DNA of 64,000 nucleotides, taken from positions 124,001 through 188,000 of the forward strand of contig NZ_QAYX01000024.1 in the NCBI RefSeq assembly GCF_003054705.1, given 5' to 3'. A program made the position numbers and the translations under genes. Source of the stretch: Opitutus sp. ER46 (GTDB taxonomy: Bacteria > Verrucomicrobiota > Verrucomicrobiia > Opitutales > Opitutaceae). Positions 31,351-40,752 of the stretch are shown here, in pieces (positions within the stretch are counted from its first letter, which is position 1; the number at the start of each line of letters is the position of its first letter). The notes beneath the pieces were generated by a model. That model was not told the origin of the DNA and made no database searches. It was given only the letters and a program-made list of their open reading frames with translations.

Positions 31351-32418
31351 ATGAAATTTCTGCTCCTGCTCGCCTCCCTCGCGGCGTCCCTTGGTGCCGC
31401 GGAACCTCCGGCGGCTTTCGCTCCGGCTGAAGCTCCCATGCCGCCGCCCCGCGTGGCGGGCGTGCGCATCGGGGTGCATGACCCGGTGATGATCCAGCAG
31501 GGCGAGACCTATTACCTGTTCGCCACGGGTCGCGGGATCGCGGTGTGGTCCTCACGGGATCGCGTATGGTGGAAACCCGAGCCGCCGGTCTTCGCGGCGC
31601 CGCCGCCGTGGGCGGTCGAGGCGGTGCCGACCTTCAAGGGGCACATTTGGGCGCCGGACATCGTGCGTCATGGCGGCCGCTACCTGCTGTACTACTCGGT
31701 GTCGGCCTTCGGCAAAAACACGTCCTGCATCGGGGTGGCGAGCAACGTGACGCTCGATCCCGCGGACCCGCGTTTTCGCTGGGTCGATCATGGCAAGGTG
31801 ATCCAGTCCTTTCCCGGGCAGACCAACTGGAATGCGATCGATCCGGCCTTCATCACCGACGAGCACGGCACGCCGTACCTGGCGTTCGGCTCGTTCTGGG
31901 GTGGGCTCCAGTTGGTGCGGCTGAAGCCGGACGGACTCGCGCCCGACCAGGACCCGGCGGAGGCGATCACGATCGCGAGCCGCAAGCGGGACCCGAACGT
32001 GCCGAATCCGCCGGCGCCGCCGGATGACCCGATGGCGGCGGCCGATGCGGGCGGGAATGCAATCGAGGCGCCGTTCATTTTCCGCCGGGGCGGCTGGTAC
32101 TACCTGTTCGCGTCGATCGACCTCTGCTGCCGCGGGCCCAAGAGCACGTACAAGATGATCGTCGGGCGCGCGAAGGACGTGAAAGGTCCGTATCTCGACC
32201 GGCTTGGCCGCCGGCTGGCGAGCGGCGGGGGCACGCTCCTGCTGGCGGGCAATGCCGAGTGGTACGGCGTCGGGCATTGCGGCGTGTACACCTTCGACGG
32301 CGCGGACTGGGTGGTCTTCCACGGTTACGACGCGGCGGACCGCGGTCGCTCGAAGTTGCGCATCGAAAAGCTCACCTGGGACGCCGAAGGGTGGCCCGGA
32401 AAGGCGAAGGGAGAATGA
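31351..32418 (+). CDS. GH43 arabinanase-type glycosidase
   Basis: 355 aa secreted protein (signal peptide KFLLLLASLAASLGAAEPPA). Propeller landmarks: IGVHDPVMIQQGETYYLF with the base Asp, HIWAPDIVRHGGRYLLYYS, NAIDPAFITDEHGTPYLAFG and NAIEAPFIFRRGGWYYLFAS with the acid Glu. The pattern is that of endo-1,5-alpha-L-arabinanases and related GH43 enzymes. A partner for the two GH51 enzymes in arabinan breakdown. The stop codon lies at the start of an AATGCAGAATG repeat. Confidence 0.9.
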   Translation: MKFLLLLASLAASLGAAEPPAAFAPAEAPMPPPRVAGVRIGVHDPVMIQQGETYYLFATGRGIAVWSSRDRVWWKPEPPVFAAPPPWAVEAVPTFKGHIWAPDIVRHGGRYLLYYSVSAFGKNTSCIGVASNVTLDPADPRFRWVDHGKVIQSFPGQTNWNAIDPAFITDEHGTPYLAFGSFWGGLQLVRLKPDGLAPDQDPAEAITIASRKRDPNVPNPPAPPDDPMAAADAGGNAIEAPFIFRRGGWYYLFASIDLCCRGPKSTYKMIVGRAKDVKGPYLDRLGRRLASGGGTLLLAGNAEWYGVGHCGVYTFDGADWVVFHGYDAADRGRSKLRIEKLTWDAEGWPGKAKGE

Positions 32419-32441
32419 TGAATGCAGAATGCAGAATGCTC
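32411..32441. repeat. AATGCAGAATG-type short repeat
   Basis: Tandem AATGCAG words overlapping the GH43 stop codon. A similar tract (GAATGCAGAATGTAGAATTC) lies at 49350-49370 after the small secreted protein gene. Confidence 0.7.
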
Positions 32442-32627
32442 ACGCCTGGGGGTGTGTTGGACCACGGGGAACGGTGAATGAGATGACTTCATTTCCTGAA
32501 GGACGGCGGGGTTGACGGTCAGTCATTCGATGGGGTTGTTGGCGCGGGCGGGCGGGGCAGAGTGACAGTCTGAATTTCCGGGCCTTCTTTCCCGGTCCGC
32601 GCGTCTCCCCTTTTCCCCATTTCTTCC

Positions 32628-34679
32628 ATGCGCCTGCGTCCGTTCGTCCTTCATGCCTTCGTCGCGACCCTTGCCGCCGCCAGCTTTGCCGCCCCGGCGA
32701 TTCCGGTCCGCATTACCATCGATGCCGCGGCGCGCGGCCATGCGGTCAGCCCGATGCTGCACGGGCTCTTCTTCGAGGACATCAACTACGCCGCGGACGG
32801 CGGATTGTACGCGGAACTCGTGCAGAACCGTTCGTTCGAGCACGACGAGGCGCTGTTCTCCTGGGGCACGGTGAGCCGCGGGGCGGATGGGCAGGTGACG
32901 ATCGAGACGGCGCAGCCGCTCAATGAGCGCAACCCGCATTACGCGCGGCTGGCGGTGCGCGCGCCCGGCCGGGGCTTTGGGCTGGCGAATTACGGCTTTG
33001 GCGGCCTCCCGGTCGCGGCGGGGGAAACCTACTTCGTTTCGCTGCGGGCGCGCGGGCAACTCGCGGCGCCTACCCCGGGGCCGGCGACGGCGCAACCCGC
33101 CCTGCAGGTGATTCTGGAGGATGAAACCGGCCGCCGGCTGGGGGCGTGCGCGCTGGCGACCCCTACCACCGAGTGGTCGAAGCTCGAGGGCACGTTCAAG
33201 GCGTCGGGACCGGCGACCAACGGCCGGCTCGTCGTGCTGGTCAACGCGCCCGGCCAGGTCGACGTCGACGTCGTTTCGCTCTTCCCGGAGAAGACGTTTC
33301 ACGGCCGCCGCAATGGCGTACGCGCCGACCTCGGTCAGATGCTGGCCGACCTGAAGCCTGCGTTCCTCCGCTTCCCCGGTGGCTGCATCGTGGAAGGCAA
33401 GGACTTGGCAAACCGGTACCAGTGGAAGGACACGATCGGCGACATCGCGGAACGCCGGCAAAACTGGAGCCGCTGGCGCGATGCGATCCGCAACCAGACC
33501 GCGCCGCAGTACTACCAGACGTACGGGCTCGGGTTCTTCGAGTATTTCCAACTCTGTGAGGACCTCGGCGCCGAGCCCGTGCCCGTCCTCAGTTGTGGCA
33601 TGGCGTGCCAGTACCAGAGCGGCGAACTCGTGCCGCTCGACCAGCTGGATCCCTATGTGCAGGACGCGCTGGACCTGGTCGAGTTTGCCAATGGTCCCGT
33701 CACTTCGACCTGGGGCGCGAAGCGCGCGGCAATGGGGCATCCGGCGCCGTTCAACCTGAAGTACCTCGGCGTGGGCAATGAACAGTGGGGTGAGCAGTAT
33801 TTCCCGCGGTATCGGGCATTCCATGACGCGTTGAAGGCCCGCTATCCCGACCTGCACATCGTGACCACGGCGGGTCCCGGCGTGGACGACGGAAGCTGGA
33901 AACTCGCGTGGGACCGCTTCCGGAGCGACACGCCAGCGGACATCGTGGACGAGCACTATTACCGTCCCCCGCAGTGGTTCCTGGAGAACGCGAGCCGGTA
34001 CGATGCGCAGCCGCGGCCGGGTCCGAAGGTGTTTGCGGGTGAGTTTGCGGCGCACGAGCGGGATCGCCGGGCCACGCTGCGTGCGGCGGTGGCGGAGGCG
34101 GCGTTCATGACCGGGCTTCTGCGCAACAGTGACGTGGTGGTGATGTCGGCCTACGCGCCGCTGTTCGCGCGCGCCGGGGCGATCCAGTGGCAACCGGACC
34201 TGATCTGGTTCGACAACACGCGGGTGCACGCGACCGGCTCGTACCACGTGCAGCGCCTCTTCAGCCGCAACCGGCCGGATGTGCTCGTGGGCCTGCAGAT
34301 CGCCGGCGAGCCGATCCGGCTCACGCCGCTGCCGGCCAAGGAAATCTCGACCTACGGCGCCGCGCCGTTGCCGCCGTATCACCCTGCATCGGTACCGACG
34401 GTGTTTGCCGTGGCGGGCATCGACCGCACGGCGGGCGAGTTGGTCGTGTTTCTCGTCAATCCCTTTGCGGAGCCGCGGGCGGCAACGCTCGACCTCCGTG
34501 GCGTGAACGGCACCAACGGCCGGGCGGTGGTGCTGACCTCGGCGTCGGCCGACGACACCAATACCTTCGCGGAGCCGACGAGGATCGCGCCGCGCGAGGA
34601 GTCGTTCACGCGCGGCACCGGCCCCCTGGTCCGGGAACTCGCCCCGCAGTCGGTGACGGTCCTGCGGCTGGGGCTGTGA
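32628..34679 (+). CDS. Alpha-L-arabinofuranosidase, GH51, with N-terminal CBM-like domain
   Basis: 683 aa, longer than the other GH51 because of a carbohydrate-binding-like beta-sandwich (about residues 75-225) inserted after the first strand (SPMLHGLFFEDINYAADGGL). Signal peptide at residues 1-22. Catalytic segment: LRFPGGCIVEGKDLANRY, acid/base Glu in GVGNEQWGEQ and nucleophile Glu in FAGEFAAHE. It is related to GH51 enzymes such as those acting on arabinoxylan. The leader is CCCCTTTTCCCCATTTCTTCC, with no Shine-Dalgarno sequence. An imperfect pyrimidine/purine inverted repeat follows the stop. Confidence 0.93.
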   Translation: MRLRPFVLHAFVATLAAASFAAPAIPVRITIDAAARGHAVSPMLHGLFFEDINYAADGGLYAELVQNRSFEHDEALFSWGTVSRGADGQVTIETAQPLNERNPHYARLAVRAPGRGFGLANYGFGGLPVAAGETYFVSLRARGQLAAPTPGPATAQPALQVILEDETGRRLGACALATPTTEWSKLEGTFKASGPATNGRLVVLVNAPGQVDVDVVSLFPEKTFHGRRNGVRADLGQMLADLKPAFLRFPGGCIVEGKDLANRYQWKDTIGDIAERRQNWSRWRDAIRNQTAPQYYQTYGLGFFEYFQLCEDLGAEPVPVLSCGMACQYQSGELVPLDQLDPYVQDALDLVEFANGPVTSTWGAKRAAMGHPAPFNLKYLGVGNEQWGEQYFPRYRAFHDALKARYPDLHIVTTAGPGVDDGSWKLAWDRFRSDTPADIVDEHYYRPPQWFLENASRYDAQPRPGPKVFAGEFAAHERDRRATLRAAVAEAAFMTGLLRNSDVVVMSAYAPLFARAGAIQWQPDLIWFDNTRVHATGSYHVQRLFSRNRPDVLVGLQIAGEPIRLTPLPAKEISTYGAAPLPPYHPASVPTVFAVAGIDRTAGELVVFLVNPFAEPRAATLDLRGVNGTNGRAVVLTSASADDTNTFAEPTRIAPREESFTRGTGPLVRELAPQSVTVLRLGL

Positions 34680-34687
34680 GGCTCGCG

Positions 34688-34808
34688 TCTCTTACTCCTA
34701 CTCTTCCTCTTTCTCTTACTCTCACATCCGTTCCGTTTGTGCTGCCGCCGTGCTCTTGGCGAACCGCGGACTGGGAGAAAGAGAAAGAGTACGAGTAAGA
34801 GAAAGAGG
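34688..34808. repeat. AAGAG-dialect imperfect inverted repeat
   Basis: Pyrimidine arm 34688-34723 begins nine bases after the GH51 stop; purine arm 34775-34808. The arms are complementary at most positions but not perfectly. The rest of the gap to 34964 shows no gene. Confidence 0.85.
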
Positions 34809-34964
34809 GGGCCGCCGACCTGTCCGAACGGCCACGGGCGGGCGCCTTGACCGGGGGCGAAGGCGCGAGTCGGCTACTGCGCGCGGGGCGCCGCCCCCGC
34901 CTTGGTGACCTGACCTCCTTTCGCTGACCGCCGCTCCCTGCTTCTCCCCCCGTCTTCCCCTTTC

Positions 34965-37325
34965 ATGAAAACCCTCGCTGCAACCTGTGTTCTCGCCCTG
35001 TCGGTGATGGCCGGCCCGAAGCTGGCGGCGGCCGCGGCGCCGGACGTCCCGGCGACACCGGCCCGGCATACATTCGCGATCGGCTCGGAGGATTTCCTGC
35101 TCGACGGCCAGCCGCTGCAGATTCGTTGCGGCGAGGTGCATTTTGCGCGGGTGCCGCGCGAGTACTGGCGGGACCGGCTGCAGCGGGTGAAGGCGATGGG
35201 ACTCAACGCGGTCTGCGCGTACCTGTTCTGGAACTACCACGAGTGGGAGCAGGGAAAGTTCAACTGGAGCGGCCAGGCGGACGCGGCGGAATTCTGCCGG
35301 TTGGCGCAGGAGGAAGGACTGTGGGTCGTGCTGCGGCCGGGACCGTATGCGTGCGCCGAGTGGGAAATGGGCGGGCTGCCGTGGTGGCTGCTGAAGCAGG
35401 AGGACATCGCGCTGCGGACGCGCGATCCGCGCTTCCTGGCGGCGAGCCGGGCGTGGCTGGCGGAAGTCGGCCGGGTGCTCGGGCCGCAGCAGGTCACCCG
35501 CGGCGGGCCGATCCTGCTCGTGCAGGTGGAGAACGAATACGGGTTCTTCGGCAACGACCTCGCGTACCTGCAGGAGATGCGGCGCGCGGTGGTGGACGCC
35601 GGTTTTGACGTGCCGCTCTTCGCCTGCAATCCGACGTCAAAGATTGGCAGCCCGACGCCGTCGGAGCTGTTCAAGGTCGTGAACTTTGGCCGCGATCCGG
35701 CCGCGGGGTTCAAGGCGCTGCGCGCGGTGCAGCCCACCGGGCCTTTGATGTGCGGCGAATTCTATCCCGGCTGGTTCGATACCTGGGGTGCGCCGCATCA
35801 CCTCGGCAACACGCCGCAGTACCTGGCGGACCTGGCCTACATGCTCGAGCACCGCGGCTCGTTCAGCATCTACATGGCGCATGGTGGGACGAGCTTCGGG
35901 CTCTGGTCGGGGGCCGACCGACCCTTCAAGCCCGACACCAGCAGTTACGACTACGACGCGCCGATCGCGGAGAACGGCGCGCTGGGCGAGAAATTCGTCG
36001 CGACGCGCGCGCTGATGGCGAAGCACCTACTGCCCGGGGAAACGCTGCCGCCGGTGCCCGCGCCCATTCCCACGATGGCGGTGCCCGCCTTCCCGTTGGA
36101 CGAAATCGCGCCGGTGTTCGCCAACCTGTCGGCGCCCCAAGCGGAGGCGCAGCCGCGGACCTTTGAGGCGTACGACTATGCGCGCGGTGCGATGGTGTAC
36201 CGGACGACCTTGCCGGCGGGCCCGGCGGCGGTGCTCGAGGTCGGTGCCGCGCATGACTTTGGCTTTGTGTTCGTCGACGGTCGCCGCGTGGGCGTTCTGG
36301 ACCGCCGCGCGCGCAGCTATCGGCTGGCGCTGCCGGCACGAGAGAAGCCGGCGCAGCTCGACCTCCTCGTGTACGCGCTCGGTCGGGTGAACTTCGGCGT
36401 CGAGGTGCACGACCGCAAAGGTCTGCATGGGCCGGTGACGCTGACCGCCAAGGCCAGCGCGCCGGTGACGCTCGCGGGCTGGCAAGTGTTTGCGGTGCCG
36501 GTGGAGAAAGGACGTGAGGCGCTGCGTTGGGAGAAGCGCGGAGCGGGGGGCGCCGCGGCGACGGGCCCGGCGTTTTGGCGCGGCGACTTCGAAATTGGGC
36601 AACCGGCCGACACGTTCCTCGACCTGAGCCACTGGGGCTTCGGCGTGGTGTGGGTGAACGGCCATTGCCTCGGCCGCTTCTGGAATATCGGGCCCACGCA
36701 GACCGCGTATGTGCCCGGCCCGTGGTTACGCGCCGGGCGCAACGAGGTGGTGGTGCTCGACCTCGTCGGCCCCGAGGCGCCAGTCCTGGCCGGACTCGCG
36801 CGACCGATCCTCAATGCCCTGCGGCCGGAACGCGATTTTTCACCCGTGGCCGCGCCGGGGAAGCTGCGGCTCGATGGCGTGAAACCCGTGCATAGCGGCA
36901 CGTTCGCGCCCGGCGGCGACGCCCAGGAGGTGCGGTTCACGGCGCCCGTGACCGGGCGCCAGCTCTGCTTCGAGGCGGTGAATGCCCATGACGGCAAGCC
37001 GGTGGCGGCAATCGCCGAACTCGAACTGCTGGGTGTGGACGGCCAGCCGCTCTCGCACGCGGCCTGGACGCTCGCGTACGTCAGCAGCGAGGAGAAGGCG
37101 TTCGAGGACGGCTCGGCCGGCAACGCGCTCGATGGGCAGACGGCGAACGCGTGGGTCACGGCCTGGAGCTCCGGTGCGGCCGCGTACCCCCATCGTCTGG
37201 TGATCGACCTTGGCGCCCCGTCCAAGGTCAGCGGCCTGCGCTACACGCCGCGGAGCGGGGCGGATGCTGCCGGGCGCATCAAGGAGTACCGCGTGTACGT
37301 GGGCGACGCACTGGTGGCGCGGTGA
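34965..37325 (+). CDS. Beta-galactosidase, GH35
   Basis: 786 aa secreted enzyme (signal peptide ATCVLALSVMAGPKLAAAAA). GH35 barrel: IRCGEVHFARVPREYWRDRL, GLNAVCAYLFWNYHEW, GPYACAEWEMGGLPWWLL, acid/base Glu in VQVENEYG and nucleophile Glu in MCGEFYPGWFDTWG. C-terminal beta domains include a jelly roll (VNGHCLGRFWNIGPTQ) and a discoidin-like module over the last 150 residues. Likely releases galactose from arabinogalactan or pectic galactan oligosaccharides. Two hairpins follow the stop (37352-37372 and 37419-37439). Confidence 0.93.
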   Translation: MKTLAATCVLALSVMAGPKLAAAAAPDVPATPARHTFAIGSEDFLLDGQPLQIRCGEVHFARVPREYWRDRLQRVKAMGLNAVCAYLFWNYHEWEQGKFNWSGQADAAEFCRLAQEEGLWVVLRPGPYACAEWEMGGLPWWLLKQEDIALRTRDPRFLAASRAWLAEVGRVLGPQQVTRGGPILLVQVENEYGFFGNDLAYLQEMRRAVVDAGFDVPLFACNPTSKIGSPTPSELFKVVNFGRDPAAGFKALRAVQPTGPLMCGEFYPGWFDTWGAPHHLGNTPQYLADLAYMLEHRGSFSIYMAHGGTSFGLWSGADRPFKPDTSSYDYDAPIAENGALGEKFVATRALMAKHLLPGETLPPVPAPIPTMAVPAFPLDEIAPVFANLSAPQAEAQPRTFEAYDYARGAMVYRTTLPAGPAAVLEVGAAHDFGFVFVDGRRVGVLDRRARSYRLALPAREKPAQLDLLVYALGRVNFGVEVHDRKGLHGPVTLTAKASAPVTLAGWQVFAVPVEKGREALRWEKRGAGGAAATGPAFWRGDFEIGQPADTFLDLSHWGFGVVWVNGHCLGRFWNIGPTQTAYVPGPWLRAGRNEVVVLDLVGPEAPVLAGLARPILNALRPERDFSPVAAPGKLRLDGVKPVHSGTFAPGGDAQEVRFTAPVTGRQLCFEAVNAHDGKPVAAIAELELLGVDGQPLSHAAWTLAYVSSEEKAFEDGSAGNALDGQTANAWVTAWSSGAAAYPHRLVIDLGAPSKVSGLRYTPRSGADAAGRIKEYRVYVGDALVAR

Positions 37326-37351
37326 AGGTTCAATTGCCCCGCGGCCGAAAT

Positions 37352-37372
37352 CCACCGCCGACGGGGCGGTGG
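37352..37372 (+). terminator. Hairpin after the first GH35 gene
   Basis: 8-bp stem CCACCGCC/GGCGGTGG with a 5-base loop, 27 bases past the stop. A second perfect hairpin GCGCCCCG/CGGGGCGC follows at 37419-37439. Confidence 0.6.
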
Positions 37373-37499
37373 CTTCGGGCGCGATGCCAGCGAGTGTCTG
37401 CTGGGGCGGCTTGCCTTGGCGCCCCGCCGGACGGGGCGCTGAAATGGGGTGTTTCTTCCTGTTCCCTTCCGCGCCAGAGTCCGTCCTGCTTCCTCACCC

Positions 37500-38669
37500 A
37501 TGATTAGCTTTCTTCGACCGGGCCGCCTTTCGCTGGCGGCATGCGTTGCGCTCCTGGCGGGCGTCGGGTCCACGAACCTCTCCGCGCTGGATCGTCCCGA
37601 CCGCACGTTCCAGGTGTTCCAGTTTCCGCGGGACCGCATTCCGCGCGTCGACGGCGACGCGAGTGACTGGGCGATGGTGCCGGAGACGTACGCCATCGGG
37701 CTGCCCGAGTTCGTCGACGACACTGGCAACCACGCCACGCAGGATCCCGCGAATCTCGCCGTGAAGGTGCGCGTTGGCTGGGTCGCCGGACTGAACCGGC
37801 TCTATTTCCTCTATGAGGCGACAGACAACTGCCTCGATTTCGCCGACCCGACGCTGAACTGCGACACGTTTGAGGTGATCGTGGACGGCGATGCCTCCGG
37901 CGGGCCGCTGCTCGACGTGACGCACAAGGAAATCGCCACCCCTCGCCACGTCGGCGAGGCGTCGGTCGCGCTCGATCCGCGCATCGGCCCGGCGGAGGCG
38001 CACTGGGCGATTCACGGCGTGCACGCGCAGAACTATCACGTGTTCACGCCGGCGGTGGGCAAGGACTGGTGCATCTCGTGGAACGCGGCGTCGTGGACGA
38101 AGGAGTTTCCCTGGGCCAACGCGGTTTGTCGTCACGACGCGCCCGCGGGCAAGCCGGGCAAGGTGGTGCTCGAATTCTGGATCACGCCCTTCGACTACGC
38201 CGGGCCGGAGGGGCCGCAGCGGGCGGTGGAGTCGGTGCTGCGGGAGGGCAAGATCATCGGGCTGGGCCTGATCGTGATCGATTACGACAAGCCGATCCGC
38301 GGCCAGCGCGGCTTCTGGAATCTTTCGCGTCATCACACGTCGTACGGCGACGCCTCGGAACTCTGCGCCTTCCGCCTGATGCCAATTGAGCCGGCGCTCC
38401 TGCCGGCGCTCGATGCGCGCTGGTCGTTCCAGGTGGTCGACCACGACCGGGGTGTCGTGGCGTTCAAGGACGAGTCGGTCGGCCGGGTCACTGCCTGGAA
38501 GTGGACCTTTGGCGACGGCGAGACCTCGATCGAGGCGCATCCGGTTCACACCTACAAGCAGCCCGGCAACTACGTCACGACCCTCGAGGTGACTGACGCC
38601 GACGGCCGGACCTCCCGGCTCTCGCGCATCTGGGATGTTCAGCTGCGGCAAGGGCCGCAGCTGAAGTGA
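37500..38669 (+). CDS. Secreted CBM9-like plus PKD-domain protein
   Basis: 389 aa from ATG 37500. Signal peptide RLSLAACVALLAGVGSTNLS. N-terminal CBM9/DOMON-like beta-sandwich (VDGDASDWAMVPETYAIG; LYFLYEATDNCLDFADP; FEVIVDGDASGG), then a PKD domain near the C-terminus with the WxFGDG signature (WKWTFGDGETSIEAHPVHTY). No catalytic motif; probably a carbohydrate-binding or adhesin-like accessory protein. The last codons (QGPQLK and stop) come from a hairpin plus GAAGTGA repeat that also ends the GH35 gene at 43233. Confidence 0.85.
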   Translation: MISFLRPGRLSLAACVALLAGVGSTNLSALDRPDRTFQVFQFPRDRIPRVDGDASDWAMVPETYAIGLPEFVDDTGNHATQDPANLAVKVRVGWVAGLNRLYFLYEATDNCLDFADPTLNCDTFEVIVDGDASGGPLLDVTHKEIATPRHVGEASVALDPRIGPAEAHWAIHGVHAQNYHVFTPAVGKDWCISWNAASWTKEFPWANAVCRHDAPAGKPGKVVLEFWITPFDYAGPEGPQRAVESVLREGKIIGLGLIVIDYDKPIRGQRGFWNLSRHHTSYGDASELCAFRLMPIEPALLPALDARWSFQVVDHDRGVVAFKDESVGRVTAWKWTFGDGETSIEAHPVHTYKQPGNYVTTLEVTDADGRTSRLSRIWDVQLRQGPQLK

Positions 38670-38858
38670 GGGTGAGAGTGAAGGTGAGAGTGGAAACTGA
38701 CAGTGGGCAAACGTGGGCTCGGCGGCGTTGCGGTAACAATCACCGGAACTGATCCCGCGTGGACACGGCTCGCCGACTCCTCTCGTTCCGAGCCACTTTC
38801 ACTCTCACTTTCACTGCGGCTGTCACTTTCACTCCGGCCGTGGCGGTGCCACGGCCGG
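38641..38858. repeat. Two convergent copies of the GTGAAAG-dialect repeat
   Basis: Copy a: hairpin CAGCTGCGGC/GCCGCAGCTG (38641-38664) plus a purine tract (38665-38694), overlapping the end of the CBM9/PKD gene. Copy b, inverted, at 38794-38834, carries the related CAGCCGCAG and GTGAAAG words and lies after the kinase gene. Each copy thus follows the stop of its own convergent gene. Confidence 0.85.
38834..38858 (-). terminator. Terminator hairpin of the hybrid kinase gene
   Basis: 11-bp perfect stem CCGGCCGTGGC/GCCACGGCCGG with a 3-base loop directly after the kinase stop codon. Confidence 0.75.
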
Positions 38859-40649
38859 TCAGGCAGGGCGGACGGCGATCCAACGATCGATGGTGGCGAG
38901 GAGTTCACCGATGCGGACCGGTTTCTGCAGGTAGTCGTTCATGCCGGCGGCGAGGCAGTCGGAGCGGTCGTCGGGGCTGTTGTTTGCCGTAACGGCGATG
39001 ATCGGCGGGCTGCCGTCGGGGCGGCGGGCGCGGATCTGGCGGGTGGCCTCGATGCCGTCGAGTTCCGGCAGGCGGATGTCCATGAAGACGATGTCGTAAT
39101 GGCGTTCGGTCACGAGCGTGACGGCCTGGGCGCCGGTGTCGGCGTATTCGGCGGAACAACCGAGGGCGGCGAGCATGCGGCCGAGGACGATCTGGTTGAT
39201 GACATTATCCTCGGCAACGAGCGCGCGGTAGCGGCTCACGGGCATGCGGTGGAGCTCGGAGTTCGCAGCGGGGTGGGTCGTGCGCTGCCCTCGCAGGGCT
39301 TGGTTGAGCGCCTCGTGGGTGAGGATCGGCTTCACCACGACGGCGTCGAAGTCGCCGGGTTCCTCGGATGGGACCTCCGGATAGCGCAGCGAGGAGGCGA
39401 GCAGGATGCGGCGCACCGTGCCGAAGGTGGGGTGCTTGATCGCGAGGAGCAGGCTGCCGTCATCGGCCGCCAGCACGGAGTGATCGAAGATGAAGGCATC
39501 GTAGGCGCAGCCGCTGCGGGCCTCGCGTTGGAGCACCTCACGGGCGTCGCGGGCGGAACTGACGGCGTCCACCAGGGCGCCGCAGACCTGCAGCAACTCG
39601 GTGATCGCGTGGCGGGCCGGGGCGAGGTCGTCGGCCAGGAGGACGCGCAATGGACGGCCCTCAGCCATCGGCGGCATCGGCAGCTTCGGGTTGGGCTCGA
39701 GGGGGACGACGAACCAGAACTGCGAACCGCGGCCGGGTTCGCTGCGCAGGCCCATGGTTCCGCCGAGGAGATCGACGAGCGCGCGGCAGATTGCGAGACC
39801 GCGACCCGGGTGGAGCGGGCGTTCGCCGGGCGGCGGCTTGGCGAGCAAGGAGGCCTGTGCGGTGGGTTCGATGCCGATGCCGGTGTCGGTCACGGCGAAA
39901 CGGATCGCGTGGAGCATGCCGGGAGTGGCGGCGGCGGTCAGTTTGCCCGCGTCGGTCACCTCGACGAGAATGTGACCCTGCGCGGTGAAGCGGACGGCAT
40001 TGGTGACGAGGTTGAGGAGGACCTGACGGAGCCGCGCGGCGTCGCCGACGTAGCCGCTGGGCAGGGTGGCGTCGACGCGGAGGACGAGTTCGAGGCCCTG
40101 GACGTTGGCGCGCGGGGCGAGGATGCGCACGACATCGGCAGCGACGTCACGGAGCGAGAACGGACTGCGTTCGAGCTCGATGGTGCCGGCCTCGATGCGG
40201 GCAAAGTCGAGCAGGTCGTTGAGCAACGCGACCAGCGATTCCGCCGAGGACTGCAGGGTGGCGAGGCATTCGCGCTGCTCGGGGGCGAGGGGGGTGTTGC
40301 CGAGCAGTTCGGCCGAGGCGAGCACGCCGTTGAGCGGGGTCCGAATCTCGTGGCTGACGCTGGCGAGGAAGTGGTCGCGGGCCTCGCGCGCCTCCGCGAG
40401 CTGGGCCTCGGCGCGGTGGCGGGCGGACTCGAGCTCGGCGCGCGCGCGGCGCAGACGAACAGCCTGCCGCCACCAGGCGAGCACGGCGATCGCGGTGACG
40501 AGGAGAGCTGCTGAGACGGTGGCGAAGCCGGTGGACCCGAGTGGGGGCGGAGGAGCGAGGTCAGCTGCGGAGACCGCGGCGGGGAAGGCGAGCACTGGGG
40601 ACAGCCCGCGCAGGAGGCGGAAGGTGCGATGCAGTCGGGGTAAGCGCAC
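38859..40649 (-). CDS. Hybrid sensor histidine kinase with two receiver domains
   Basis: 596 aa from GTG 40649; the frame is open further upstream but translates poorly, and this start gives a signal-like segment. One membrane segment (STGFATVSAALLVTAIAVLAW) is followed by a short coiled linker. The H box is FLASVSHEIRTPLNG, the N box VLLNLVTNAVRF, the G box FAVTDTGIGI. Receiver 1 (RVLLADDLAPARHAI; phospho-acceptor in FIFDHS) is divergent; receiver 2 (ALVAEDNVINQIVLG; FMDIRLPELDG; lysine in QKPVR) is canonical. The periplasmic part is too short for a classical sensor domain, so the input is unknown. Divergent from the second GH35 gene with about 100 bases between starts; it may help control the island. 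Confidence 0.88.
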   Translation of the reverse strand: MRLPRLHRTFRLLRGLSPVLAFPAAVSAADLAPPPPLGSTGFATVSAALLVTAIAVLAWWRQAVRLRRARAELESARHRAEAQLAEAREARDHFLASVSHEIRTPLNGVLASAELLGNTPLAPEQRECLATLQSSAESLVALLNDLLDFARIEAGTIELERSPFSLRDVAADVVRILAPRANVQGLELVLRVDATLPSGYVGDAARLRQVLLNLVTNAVRFTAQGHILVEVTDAGKLTAAATPGMLHAIRFAVTDTGIGIEPTAQASLLAKPPPGERPLHPGRGLAICRALVDLLGGTMGLRSEPGRGSQFWFVVPLEPNPKLPMPPMAEGRPLRVLLADDLAPARHAITELLQVCGALVDAVSSARDAREVLQREARSGCAYDAFIFDHSVLAADDGSLLLAIKHPTFGTVRRILLASSLRYPEVPSEEPGDFDAVVVKPILTHEALNQALRGQRTTHPAANSELHRMPVSRYRALVAEDNVINQIVLGRMLAALGCSAEYADTGAQAVTLVTERHYDIVFMDIRLPELDGIEATRQIRARRPDGSPPIIAVTANNSPDDRSDCLAAGMNDYLQKPVRIGELLATIDRWIAVRPA

Positions 40650-40752
40650 GCGGTGACTCTGCGCGGCGCGCCGGCTGAGGCAAGCCGCCCGCGCCTGACG
40701 CTGCCAACGGCTTCGCGGTTGGCGGCGCGGTGAAGTGCGGTAGATTTTCGGC

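Noticed and set aside
38703-40514. 603-codon plus-strand open frame over the hybrid kinase
   Set aside because: The minus strand shows all kinase boxes and two receivers; the plus frame is its shadow.
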